The notes: a model not told the origin generated them from the letters alone. A stretch of 64,000 nt of DNA from JBBQVS01 sp963792705 (GCA_963792705.1 CAWBXD010000005.1:1-64000), one strand, 5' to 3'. Shown: positions 43,592 to 51,554, numbered from the stretch's first letter. Numbers and translations are program-made.

Positions 43592-45415
43592 CTAGCTTAA
43601 CGTATAGCGGCGTTCCGCGAGTGCATATAAACGCTTCCATAGTAGACGGTTGATGATCACAACAAAGATAGCCATCAGCAACGTTGCGGCAAGCAATTCA
43701 GGGAAATGGTCCTGCCCTGCTGCTGCAAACTCTGCGATGCTTGCCCCCAGACCAAATGTGCTATGTGTTTGATTGTTGAATTGGACATATTCTGAGACGA
43801 TGCTAGCGTTCCACGCGCCACCACTTGCTGTAAGCATACCAGTAATAAGGTATGGAAAGATGGCAGGGAGGATAAGTGTGCGCCAGCGTCTCCATCTTGT
43901 GACGTGGTAGACGGTTGAAGCTTCGCGTAGGTCGGTTGGAATTGCCATTGCACCAGCAATGACGTTAAAGAGAATGTACCATTGTGTTCCTAGCAACATA
44001 AGCAAAATGGCCGCAAGAGAAAGTCCACCGGGCAGTGTAAGCAGTGCTAATAAGAGGATGGGAAAAACTGCTGTCGCAGGAACAGAGGCAACGACTTGTA
44101 CAACTGGTTGCAAGCGGCGTGCCCACTTTGGTGATAGTCCAATCGCAACACCAAGCGGCACTGTCCAAGCGGCCCCAATTACAAGAGCAGTGAGGGTGCG
44201 AAGCCACGTTGCCAGTGCCGCTAGTGCTAGTGTTCCCCATGTTGTGGGCGAAACTTGAAGCAGCATACGCACCATAATAGAGAGGCCATACAAGACAAGT
44301 GCTGCGAAGACAACAAGGAGTATAGCTGAGAGAATATTACGAATGGAAAAGCGGTGAGTACGTTGCGTCTCTTCTTCTGGCGAAACTGCATCACTGGGGA
44401 GAGGTTGAAGACGATCTAAGATGCGAGCGATAAAGCTTCCAAGTGGGGCAAAGACGCGGCGAGAAAGTGTGTCGATCACGGCAGAGCGGCGTAGAGCGTC
44501 TAGGACGGGCGAGTGTGGAGCATCACCACCACTTAACTCCACTTTGAACTTATCCGCCCATGCCACGAGAGGACGCCAAAAGAGGATATCAAGAAGAATA
44601 ATTAAAAGAATGAGTGTGAGCAGTCCAAGAACTATTGCACTTGTGTTTCCAGTGCTCGCAGCGGCCTGTAAATAGGAACCGAGTCCCGGCAGTTGAAATG
44701 AACGACTCCCAAGTGTGAATTGTTCGGAGGCCATAAGAAAAAACCAGCCACCAGCCCAACTCATCATACTATTCCAAATGAGACCGATAGCAGATGTTGG
44801 AACTTCTAGTGTAAAAAAGCGGCGCCAAGGACGAAGGCGGGTCACGGTCGCAACTTCTTGTAAGTCTATCGGTAGAGTACGCACAGAATGGTAAAAGCTG
44901 AACGTCATATTCCATGCTTGACTGGTAAAAATGAGAATGACACTTGAAAGTTCAAGGCCAATATTTGAATGTGGAAAAACTGCGACGAGCGTAAGAATAA
45001 CAACAGGTAAAAATGATAGAATTGGGATACTTTGGAGAATATCTAAAATCGGAACCATGACAACGCTCGCGCGTTTGTTGGTTGCGGCAATATGTCCATA
45101 GACAAGCGTAAAGATCAAGGCAAGGATGTAGCCTAGCAGCATGCGGAGTAAGGAGTAGCCAGCATAGAGTGGTAGCACTGTTGGGGAAAGATTAATCGAG
45201 ACAGAAGGTGTAAGTGGTGCTGTCCATCGACTTGCGGCTGTTACGAGAAACGTAAGAGCGGCTAGAAGCGCGAGAATGACGATGAGGTCAATACCACTAA
45301 ATTGTCGTGGCGTATGCGAAACACGACCGGAGGGTAGAGCCTCTTCGGGTGCTGAAGTTGCTGCTTCTAGCTGCTCGCGCTCGCGTGGGTTCTCTGGTAC
45401 ATAAACTTGTGCCAT
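43592..45415 (-). CDS. ABC transporter permease, two permease domains in one protein
   Basis: A 607-residue membrane protein holding two binding-protein-dependent permease domains in tandem. The EAA-like loops are DLQEVATVTRLRPWRRFFTL in the first half and DLREASTVYHVTRWRRWRTLILP in the second. Thus one polypeptide supplies both pore halves of an importer that usually uses a homodimer. It pairs with the ATPase downstream. No substrate-binding protein lies in the window. Confidence 0.9.
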   Translation of the reverse strand: MAQVYVPENPREREQLEAATSAPEEALPSGRVSHTPRQFSGIDLIVILALLAALTFLVTAASRWTAPLTPSVSINLSPTVLPLYAGYSLLRMLLGYILALIFTLVYGHIAATNKRASVVMVPILDILQSIPILSFLPVVILTLVAVFPHSNIGLELSSVILIFTSQAWNMTFSFYHSVRTLPIDLQEVATVTRLRPWRRFFTLEVPTSAIGLIWNSMMSWAGGWFFLMASEQFTLGSRSFQLPGLGSYLQAAASTGNTSAIVLGLLTLILLIILLDILFWRPLVAWADKFKVELSGGDAPHSPVLDALRRSAVIDTLSRRVFAPLGSFIARILDRLQPLPSDAVSPEEETQRTHRFSIRNILSAILLVVFAALVLYGLSIMVRMLLQVSPTTWGTLALAALATWLRTLTALVIGAAWTVPLGVAIGLSPKWARRLQPVVQVVASVPATAVFPILLLALLTLPGGLSLAAILLMLLGTQWYILFNVIAGAMAIPTDLREASTVYHVTRWRRWRTLILPAIFPYLITGMLTASGGAWNASIVSEYVQFNNQTHSTFGLGASIAEFAAAGQDHFPELLAATLLMAIFVVIINRLLWKRLYALAERRYTLS

Positions 45416-45454
45416 TTCTCACATCCGTTCCTAGCAGGGTTTGAATCAAAGTTA

Positions 45455-45586
45455 TGTAGGGGCACGATATATCGTACTCCAGCAGAATATTCATTGGTTA
45501 GGATAAGGGGCACGATAATCCTGTTTCACAAATGGTACGGATATATCCGCATTCTTTCATTAAACAGGATTATCGTGCCCCCTACA
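45455..45586. repeat. Compound inverted-repeat element (GGGGCACGATAATC family)
   Basis: GGGGCACGATAATCCTGTTT (45507-45526) pairs perfectly with 45562-45581, around a 35-base loop containing the palindrome CGGATATATCCG. A second left-arm-like copy, TGTAGGGGCACGATATATCG, lies at 45455-45474, and the right side ends CCCCTACA at 45586. TGTAGGG termini recall the 35631 element but the interior differs. Located between the ABC transporter and Nramp operons. Confidence 0.75.
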
Positions 45587-45677
45587 GGATCGCCCAATTA
45601 AAATGTTCATACGAGGTGCTATCGCAATTGCAGTATAGACGCCGCTATTCTGAAAAGTCAAGAAAGCCTCATGTATT

Positions 45678-47033
45678 TCAGCCCAGTAGCTGTACTCCAA
45701 ATAATCCGAACACCTGGATGACCACATACACAATCCCAAGCAGACTCACCACAATAGCTAATCCGTAGGCTAAAATATTGAAGATTGGTCCGTTGGTATG
45801 CGTTCCCATTAAGCGTTTATTATTGACGAGAGATAGTATGGAAAATAAGATAATGGGGAGTAAAATACCATTAAGCAGGTAGAGATTAAGTAAAACTGGA
45901 ACGACTGGTAGATTTGGTAACATCGAGATCACGACGCCTACGATAATCAGACCCGTAAATAGTCCCCAAAATGCTGGAGCTTCTTTCAAGCGTTTACTTA
46001 CGCCATTTTCCAGCCCTAGTGCTTCAGTGATTGAGTAACAGGTTGAGAGTGGCAACACGCCAGCCGCTAGAAAAGATGCTCCTAATAGACCTATTGCAAA
46101 CACATCAGTGGCAAAGCGACCGAGGAAAGGTGTTAATGCAAGGGCGGCATCCGCTGCCGACGCCAACGCTACTCCTTTTCCCCCACTATGTACAAACAGT
46201 GTTGCGGCGGTTGCGATGATGATAAACGCTGCGACGAGATTGGAGAAAATGGCAGCACTATACACATCCACACGCTCATTATTGTATTCTCGCATGCTTA
46301 CGCCTCGTTCGACAACAGCACTTTGGACATAGATTTGCATATAAGGACTGATAGTTGTACCTACAGCCGCGATAAGTGTAAGCAGGTAGGCACCTTTAAT
46401 CTGGACGGTCGGCACGACCGTTCCAATTGCCACTTGACCCCAGTTAGGGTGAGCCATGAATGCCGCAATAAAATAGGCAATGAAAACCAGTGTCAATGCT
46501 AAAAAGATTTTTTCAACACGTGCATAGGAACCGCGAACCACTAATAGCCATAGGAGAATGCCTGCGGCAGGCGCACTGATATAGGAAGGAATGTTAAAGA
46601 GGTTGAGGGCTGCCACGATACCGATAAATTCAGTGACAATCACGCCCCCATTTGCAAGTAGGAACGAGAGCATCACCAGTGCAGTGAGTCGAATTGGGAA
46701 GTTTTCTCGGATCAAGTCCGACAGTCCTTTCCCTGTTACTGCCCCCATGCGTGTACACATCTCCTGGACGATGCCCATGCCAACGGTTAGGACGACCATG
46801 ATCCAAATCATAGAGTAGCCAAATTGGGAACCCATTGTGCTATAGGTGTAGATACCTCCTGCGTCATTTCCTGCACTGGCGGCAACTAGCCCTGGACCCA
46901 GGATACTGAGGTAGACGAGCCAACGAGCACGACGACGTAAGCGGAGACGTGGTAAAGTTCTGCTCGTGTTGCGTATCTCTTCGGCATCAGGAGAAGAAAT
47001 TTCTCTAATATCTTTAGGTGAACTCTGTGTCAT
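45678..47033 (-). CDS. Nramp-related divalent metal transporter with altered metal site
   Basis: A 451-residue Nramp-superfamily transporter with about 11 helices. In helix 1 the canonical DPGN reads DAGG (D57-G60), and in helix 6 the canonical MPH reads SPY (S229-Y231). Loss of the Asn, Met and His positions is what is known for Nramp-related magnesium transporters, which accept hydrated Mg2+ rather than Mn2+/Fe2+. The adjacent upstream gene encodes an MgtE-N/CBS protein, consistent with Mg2+. The start lies 24 bases after that gene's stop. Substrate is inference. Confidence 0.88.
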   Translation of the reverse strand: MTQSSPKDIREISSPDAEEIRNTSRTLPRLRLRRRARWLVYLSILGPGLVAASAGNDAGGIYTYSTMGSQFGYSMIWIMVVLTVGMGIVQEMCTRMGAVTGKGLSDLIRENFPIRLTALVMLSFLLANGGVIVTEFIGIVAALNLFNIPSYISAPAAGILLWLLVVRGSYARVEKIFLALTLVFIAYFIAAFMAHPNWGQVAIGTVVPTVQIKGAYLLTLIAAVGTTISPYMQIYVQSAVVERGVSMREYNNERVDVYSAAIFSNLVAAFIIIATAATLFVHSGGKGVALASAADAALALTPFLGRFATDVFAIGLLGASFLAAGVLPLSTCYSITEALGLENGVSKRLKEAPAFWGLFTGLIIVGVVISMLPNLPVVPVLLNLYLLNGILLPIILFSILSLVNNKRLMGTHTNGPIFNILAYGLAIVVSLLGIVYVVIQVFGLFGVQLLG

Positions 47034-47057
47034 CGCAACCCCCCTTTCTTTTGAATA

Positions 47058-48380
47058 CTATAAAGCTTTTTGTGGTGTTTCTACGTGTGTTGTTCGGCGA
47101 CGATGGTAGAAAAAGAGATGGCCGATGCGTTCGCGTAGATCATCAGGCAAGAGGATATCAAGGGCATCGTCAAACGTAATAATACCAAGCATTACTCCAT
47201 CGTCGTCAATGACAGGAATGGCACGTAGACTGTAGGTAGAAAGCAAAGCCGCAGCTTCTTTCGCATTTGTCGTCGGATGCACACTTACGATGTCTCGTGC
47301 CATTAATTGCTCTAGGTGTGTTGTGCGATCAGGGTGAAAAACGACATCGCGTAGAGAAACGGCACCAATCACGCGCTCAGTTCCAGGTTCTGCCACATAG
47401 AGGTAGTCTGCAAACTCTGGTTGCTCTTCCATCGCTCGAATAGTACGTAATGCTTCTGCTGCTTCCAAAGAGGCGGGTAAGAGCAGAAATTCGTTGGTCA
47501 TAATGCCACCCGCACTATCTTCGGGAAAGGCCAGCAGTTCTCGCAGGTCATCAGACTCCTCGCGGTCCATCAAGTTTAAAAGTACTTCGGCTCTATCCCT
47601 GTCGAGGTCTGCTACAACATCTGCCGCCATATCCGGGTGCATCTCTTCAAGGATATCGGACGCTCGCTCGTCGTCAATCTCTTCGAGGATATCCGCTGCA
47701 TCATCAGAGTCAAGTTCCTCAAGTGCGTCTGCAACATGTGCATCATCAAGGGAGCGAACTACTTCATTCCGTTGCTGATGTGAAAGATCGTCAAGAATGC
47801 GTGCGAGGTCCGCTGGATGGAGTTTCTCCAAACGTCTATGCGATACTTCAAGCTGAACGGCAGGCGCATTACTCGCAAAATATTGAACGCTTGCCCAATC
47901 CAGCAATCGTTCGCTTCGCTGAGGTCGTACACCACTTATTGATAGCAGAATACGACGAGAGAGAGCGCGAAATGAGACATCAACGGCTAGCAATCGTAGA
48001 AGTGTTTCACCGGGCACCTGACCTAACGCCAAATCGTTGACGCGCACAACGCGTCGTCCTTCAACATCTACGAGTTGCTTATCAAGGACATCCTTGCCCA
48101 GTAATATTTCTCCGGCACGGCGTATAAAGTGCTCTAGATCGATCTTTGTAGAGGTCAGGATAATGCCATACTCTTCAAACGAGGCTACTTGACTGGCTGG
48201 AAGCCAAATATCTCGACTGGCAGTATGTGCTAATACTCCCGCGAGTGGGGGATACGTTTCTTCGCTTTTGCCATCGGCAGGATTGACGTTTACCACAATA
48301 TCTTTAAGGATTGCCACTTTTTCCCGATTGGGATCAAAAATCGGCTTCCCTATCATTTGGCTGAATATAAACAGGCTCAT
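47058..48380 (-). CDS. MgtE-N and CBS domain protein with PRC-barrel-like start
   Basis: A 440-residue soluble protein. Residues ~1-160 hold two PRC-barrel-like beta units (MIGKPIFDPNREKVAILKDIVV; GRRVVRVNDLALGQV). Residues ~195-300 are the MgtE N-domain superhelix, rich in Asp/Glu (LEELDSDDAADILEEIDDER), and ~300-425 a CBS pair (MTNEFLLLP...; MARDIVSVHPTTNAKEAAALL). In the MgtE channel these parts sense Mg2+, but here no channel helices follow. ATG 48380 has AGGAG five bases upstream. It likely senses Mg2+ for the Nramp-related transporter encoded next. Confidence 0.88.
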   Translation of the reverse strand: MSLFIFSQMIGKPIFDPNREKVAILKDIVVNVNPADGKSEETYPPLAGVLAHTASRDIWLPASQVASFEEYGIILTSTKIDLEHFIRRAGEILLGKDVLDKQLVDVEGRRVVRVNDLALGQVPGETLLRLLAVDVSFRALSRRILLSISGVRPQRSERLLDWASVQYFASNAPAVQLEVSHRRLEKLHPADLARILDDLSHQQRNEVVRSLDDAHVADALEELDSDDAADILEEIDDERASDILEEMHPDMAADVVADLDRDRAEVLLNLMDREESDDLRELLAFPEDSAGGIMTNEFLLLPASLEAAEALRTIRAMEEQPEFADYLYVAEPGTERVIGAVSLRDVVFHPDRTTHLEQLMARDIVSVHPTTNAKEAAALLSTYSLRAIPVIDDDGVMLGIITFDDALDILLPDDLRERIGHLFFYHRRRTTHVETPQKAL

Positions 48381-48494
48381 TGCGTCTCCTATCTTTTTTA
48401 TCTTGTTTTCAAGCATACGCGTCAGCAACCTTCAAAGAAGCACAGTTATGCTTTCAGGAAGGGTGTTTGAATGTACTAGGAGAGGTACGAGAGG

Positions 48495-48530
48495 AAAAAA
48501 CTGCGTCTTTGGAAACATCCAGAAGAGCAG
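48495..48530 (-). terminator. Intrinsic terminator in the leader of the MgtE-N/Nramp operon
   Basis: On the minus strand, CTGC-TCTT-C-TGG pairs with CCA-AAGA-C-GCAG (48530-48501), an 11-bp stem with one bulged C per arm and loop ATGTTT, followed by six T (48500-48495). It lies 114 bases upstream of the start codon and downstream of a promoter and a short ORF, which is an attenuator layout. Confidence 0.7.
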
Positions 48531-48622
48531 AAACAGGTTCTCGCACACCTCGCTTTAAAATGCATACAACCGTAGCAAAAGCGAGAGGTGCGTTAATAGT
48601 AAGTCACAATGAGGAAGAACTA

Positions 48623-48688
48623 TTACATCACAAACCTATATGCTACGGAAAGATATTGGCTCCTGTCACTACTAGGGGCAGGGTCCAT
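48623..48688 (-). CDS. Possible leader peptide (21 codons) upstream of MgtE-N/Nramp operon
   Basis: ATG 48688 is preceded by AAGGAGG with a six-base spacer, a near-perfect ribosome binding site. It encodes MDPAPSSDRSQYLSVAYRF-V-M and stops at TAA. The Asp-Pro-Ala-Pro start resembles the acidic/proline start of MgtL (MEPDP...), whose translation aborts at low Mg2+ in enterobacteria. Homology is not claimed; the resemblance is in composition, position and the gene it precedes. Confidence 0.45.
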   Translation of the reverse strand: MDPAPSSDRSQYLSVAYRFVM

Positions 48689-48822
48689 AAAGGGCCTCCT
48701 TCATCAATCCGCATGTGCAGATATTTTCTAAGTGAAGTGTGTCCACGCCATCTTCGCATGGTTGACAGCATGTTTCAAAAAAGCTTATTTGCAATCCTGA
48801 GAAGATTGCTCCATCCGCTCTG

Positions 48823-48852
48823 AGTATAGCCATCGTAGTATCCAAAAGTCAA
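48823..48852 (-). promoter_or_regulatory. Sigma70-type promoter of the MgtE-N/Nramp operon
   Basis: Minus strand TTGACT (48852-48847), an 18-base spacer, and TATACT (48828-48823). It predicts a start near 48816 and a leader of about 436 bases before ATG 48380. Confidence 0.65.
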
Positions 48853-49120
48853 GCAAAATTAATTTTGCGACTTTGTGCTACTTACGGAAAAAAAGTAATC
48901 CACTTTATGAAGCGTATCGTAGTCTATTGTGTACCGGGTTAAAGGGGGGGATGGCGTAGAAATAGCAATCATGCGATCACACTTCAGACCGTCGCATTTT
49001 CTACGACTCTAAAACCTTGAAGTGGGTACAATAACCTTTTAAACCCTACTAAAAATAAATATAGATTACGCCAGGGATCAGAAACACAGACACCCTTCTC
49101 CTTCCTTCTCTGGTCCTGGG
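48853..49120. other. Gene-free stretch with a strong two-part hairpin
   Basis: No ORF is convincing here. CGTAGAAA (48955-48962) pairs with TTTCTACG (48998-49005), and ATGCGA (48971-48976) with TCGCAT (48992-48997), forming a bulged hairpin. Further on, CCAGG..TCAGA near 49071-49082 can pair with TCTGG.CCTGG at 49110-49119. A G-run (AAAGGGGGGG) lies at 48941-48950. It could be a plus-strand RNA ending at the 49121-49170 terminator. Confidence 0.4.
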
Positions 49121-49170
49121 AAAAGTCTCCGAGCTACTCGTAAGAGTAGACATCGGAGACTTTTCTTTTT
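49121..49170 (+). terminator. Strong hairpin terminator
   Basis: AAAAGTCTCCGA (49121-49132) pairs perfectly with TCGGAGACTTTT (49153-49164), with an inner CTACTC/GAGTAG stem, followed by CTTTTTC. The T-tract is on the plus strand, yet no plus-strand gene precedes it. It may also stop minus-strand transcripts from the DUF72 operon. Confidence 0.7.
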
Positions 49171-49292
49171 CTAAAGAACAAATTTCTTTCTGTATGTACA
49201 GAAACTTTTTAATAGCAAGTTTCTTTAAAGAGACAGAATATGCTGGAAAGGTAGTGACAGATGCCAAGCAAAAACGCTTATCTTGTTATACA

Positions 49293-50156
49293 TCAAAATA
49301 AGCGTTCTTGCTTCACATCGGTATCGTCTTTTCCTTGTAACCAGGGGAGAGTTGGCAGTGAAACTATTTTGCCAACTCGTTGATACAGGTTGGCACAAAT
49401 ATTGGGTGAATGCACCTCATATGGGCAGTGGCAAAAGGCATACACCGTTATATTTTGCTTCAGCCATTGCCCTATTTGTTGTGCCCACTCATCCAGAAAC
49501 ATTTCATTAACTTCCATGCGTGGATGCCCAATATAGCGTACAAAGGCGAAATCTGTGGTTACAGTGACTTGTAGTGGTAGATTTGGTTTACGCTCGCGTG
49601 CTTGAAGCTGTGCTTGCTCCTGAGCAGAGCCGGTGCGAATGGGTCTTGTGTCCATCAGTACACGCCCAACATTATAACGGCTGATAAGGGTGTTTAGCTG
49701 TGCCGTATGTGCTTCACTGTAAAAGTCGGGATGTCGTACCTCTACTGCTAAACGAATATCCGAGGGCCAAAATGCAAGAAAAGCCTCCAGTTGTGGCAGT
49801 TGGTTTGGCCCAAAAGCTGGTGGTAGTTGAAGAAATATAGGTCCCAGACGTGTGTCTAAACCCCTCATACGCTCTACAAATGCAAGTGTATCATCTTTTC
49901 GTGTTTCTATATAGAGTTCGTGACTGATACTACGCAACACCTTGGGGCAAAGACGAAATGTCTCTGGTGTTTCGGCACGCCAGCGAGCAATAGTCTCTAC
50001 AGAGGGTAAGGCGTAAAAAACGGTGTTGCCTTCTACGACGTTTAACTTCCTGCTGTAGAGACGTAAGAATTCACTTGCCTGTGTTTTTAATGGAAAAAAG
50101 CCGTCATGCCCTATCCACTCTTTGTAACCCCACGCTGGGCAACCTATGTAAAACAT
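49293..50156 (-). CDS. DUF72 family protein
   Basis: A 287-residue TIM-barrel-like DUF72 protein. Family signatures: MFYIGCPAWGYKEWIG, FFPLKTQASEFLRLYSRKL, VVEGNTVFYALP, FLQLPPAFGP, LAVEVRHPDFYS and YAFCHCPYEVHSPNICANL. ATG 50156 chosen from the conserved IGCPAW start rather than TTG 50186. Function unknown. It lies 36 bases downstream of copZ on the same strand. Confidence 0.9.
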   Translation of the reverse strand: MFYIGCPAWGYKEWIGHDGFFPLKTQASEFLRLYSRKLNVVEGNTVFYALPSVETIARWRAETPETFRLCPKVLRSISHELYIETRKDDTLAFVERMRGLDTRLGPIFLQLPPAFGPNQLPQLEAFLAFWPSDIRLAVEVRHPDFYSEAHTAQLNTLISRYNVGRVLMDTRPIRTGSAQEQAQLQARERKPNLPLQVTVTTDFAFVRYIGHPRMEVNEMFLDEWAQQIGQWLKQNITVYAFCHCPYEVHSPNICANLYQRVGKIVSLPTLPWLQGKDDTDVKQERLF

Positions 50157-50192
50157 CGGATATTTCCTTGTAGCCTTGTGGTACAAAACTAC

Positions 50193-50411
50193 CTATCGTG
50201 CAACAGTGTAACCTGCATCATCCAGCACTTCCTCGATCTTTTGGAGCGAAACTTGGTTCGGATCGTAGTTAAAGTGTACGCTCTTCGAGGGAATATCGGT
50301 GTTAACCGCCTCTACCCCTGGTACAGCACCTAACGCTCCATTGATCGTCTTTACACAGTGGTCACAGCTAACATCAGGAACAGAAAGTGTGATTTCTTTT
50401 AAGTTTGCCAT
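50193..50411 (-). CDS. copZ: Copper chaperone-like heavy-metal-associated domain protein
   Basis: A 72-residue HMA domain protein with the metal-binding motif VSCDHCVKTI near the N-terminus and the babbab length of CopZ. It should carry Cu(I) in the cytoplasm to an exporter or regulator. It is 26 bases downstream of the CsoR-type repressor gene, a standard copper pair. No copA ATPase is in the window. Confidence 0.88.
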   Translation of the reverse strand: MANLKEITLSVPDVSCDHCVKTINGALGAVPGVEAVNTDIPSKSVHFNYDPNQVSLQKIEEVLDDAGYTVAR

Positions 50412-50437
50412 CGTATTCTTCCTTTATCGCCATCGTA

Positions 50438-50710
50438 TTAGCGGTTTCCCGCTAAATTGTAAAGTTGTACAAGCTCTTCGATAACTGCTTCGCCTCTGCC
50501 CTCTGCAATCCCTTCAGGCACACAGGTGTGCAAATGGTTTTCGACGAGAAGACCTTCCAGTTTTTCGATGGCCTTCCGCACTGCATAGGTTTGATGAAGG
50601 ATATCGACACAATATTTGTCCTCTTCGATCATCTTACGAATGCCTTTGAGGTGTCCCTCTATATAATTTAATCGTTTCAGCACATCTTGCTTCTCGGCTC
50701 GCATATTCAC
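50438..50710 (-). CDS. csoR: CsoR-family metal-sensing repressor
   Basis: A 90-residue all-helical DUF156 protein. The Cu(I) triad is visible as Cys in KYCVDIL, His in ENHLHTCV and the Cys two residues later, spaced as in CsoR rather than RcnR or FrmR. N-terminal MRAEKQDVLKRLNYIEGHLKGI carries the DNA-binding Arg. A palindromic operator lies directly upstream. It should repress copZ until copper binds. Confidence 0.9.
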   Translation of the reverse strand: MNMRAEKQDVLKRLNYIEGHLKGIRKMIEEDKYCVDILHQTYAVRKAIEKLEGLLVENHLHTCVPEGIAEGRGEAVIEELVQLYNLAGNR

Positions 50711-50719
50711 ACTCCTTCA

Positions 50720-50744
50720 TACCCATAGCCTACGGGTATGGGTA
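50720..50744. promoter_or_regulatory. CsoR-type operator
   Basis: TACCCATA (50720-50727) and TATGGGTA (50737-50744) form a perfect inverted repeat with a nine-base centre that itself adds CGGG. G-tract palindromes of this form are typical CsoR sites. It lies 10 bases upstream of the csoR start codon. Confidence 0.75.
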
Positions 50745-50868
50745 CATACAGAGTGTATCATAAAATTTTACACTCTGCAATCTAGTATTTAACACAAACA
50801 ATTATTCTTGGCCTTGCTTAAAAAAAGCTTGGCAATGACGCGAATGGTGTGAGATGAAGCTTGAGATA

Positions 50869-51195
50869 CTATAACTTCATCCACTGGTCATGTGATGGTG
50901 TATCGTCTTGTCCAAAAGCATTAGAGCGAGACTGATCTGCACGTAGTTGTGCTTTGAGTGATGCAACCTGATCTTCGGGCAAGGGTCCTTCTAGGCGAGT
51001 AGGTTGTCAATTCTTCTGTCCATTTTTTCTATACAATAGAATGAATGCAAGTATTGAAAGAGGGAAAGCAACAACGAGTAAGAAGGGGAGCAGTAGCGTA
51101 ACAACGTTTGGAGCAACAAGCCAGACCGTTGCTCCTATAAGTATGAGTGCTGTAAGAACCTTCCAGTTCAAATATATATAGCTGAATTTATTCAT
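50869..51195 (-). CDS. DUF2933-like membrane protein interrupted by an in-frame TGA
   Basis: ATG 51195 gives 62 residues with two hydrophobic helices (WKVLTALILIGATVWLVAP; LLPFLLVVAFPLSILAFILL), resembling DUF2933 proteins of copper clusters. A TGA at 51009-51007 stops it, but the same frame continues for 45 coherent polar residues (QPTRLEGPLPEDQVASLKAQ, then LRADQSRSNAFGQ) to TAG at 50869. The C-terminal extension fits the usual family length. So this is a nonsense mutation, a read error or a read-through site. An extended -10 (TGATATAAT) lies at about 51245-51237. It precedes csoR on the same strand. Confidence 0.65.
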
Positions 51196-51243
51196 TTCTT
51201 ACCATCGGCTTAGGCTTTTAACAGAAAACATGAAGTATTATAT

Positions 51244-51290
51244 CACAAAAAGAAGTAGAGAGAAGTTCCATAGCGTCTCTCTACTTCTTT
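51244..51290 (-). terminator. 15-bp perfect intrinsic terminator
   Basis: Arms 51249-51263 and 51276-51290 are perfectly complementary with a 12-base loop. On the minus strand the stem is followed by TTTTTG. It ends the small gene at 51333-51554. Confidence 0.8.
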
Positions 51291-51332
51291 ATTTCAACAC
51301 GTATCAGCTAGGAAAAATGCTGAGTCGAACTA

Positions 51333-51554
51333 CTACAAGGAATGTGTTATATGCGCGAGAATTTCGCGGTTCGTCGAGAGCCACTCCAGGAAACGGAGTG
51401 TTTCTTGTGGTGTCATGCTCAAATTAGAACCAGTTACCTGCCCTACCTGATGCCCATAGATGTGAAGCGCGCCATTTTCCAACCAAGCATTGTATGGTCC
51501 AATGTGTGTTCGTTCTGTCTCGGTCTTTACGTCGTTGTTAAAAGTTGTCGTCAT
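51333..51554 (-). CDS. Small hypothetical protein (73 residues)
   Basis: ATG 51554 follows AGGAG by eight bases. The protein (MTTTFNNDVKTETERTHIGP start, later LENGALHIYGHQVGQV and TPQETLRFLEWLSTNREIL) looks like a short beta strand pair plus a C-terminal helix. No family recognised, but codon pattern, ribosome site and a strong terminator downstream support a real gene. Confidence 0.7.
   Translation of the reverse strand: MTTTFNNDVKTETERTHIGPYNAWLENGALHIYGHQVGQVTGSNLSMTPQETLRFLEWLSTNREILAHITHSL

Noticed and set aside
45455..45586. CRISPR array or ordinary terminator
   Set aside because: Only inverted, not regularly spaced direct repeats; loop too long and no U-tract.
48530..48816. M-box magnesium riboswitch in the MgtE-N leader
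   Set aside because: A few short stretches (CTGCCCC, AGCCAAT, CCAAAGACGC) recall the M-box, but they are not in the right order or pairing and the invariant core is missing. Only an Infernal search could settle it.
48380..48823. 147-codon plus-strand ORF
   Set aside because: It is antisense to the leader, has no ribosome site and shows no protein-like pattern.
51007..51009. Selenocysteine codon
   Set aside because: No SECIS-like hairpin is evident just after the TGA and the protein is not a known selenoprotein family.
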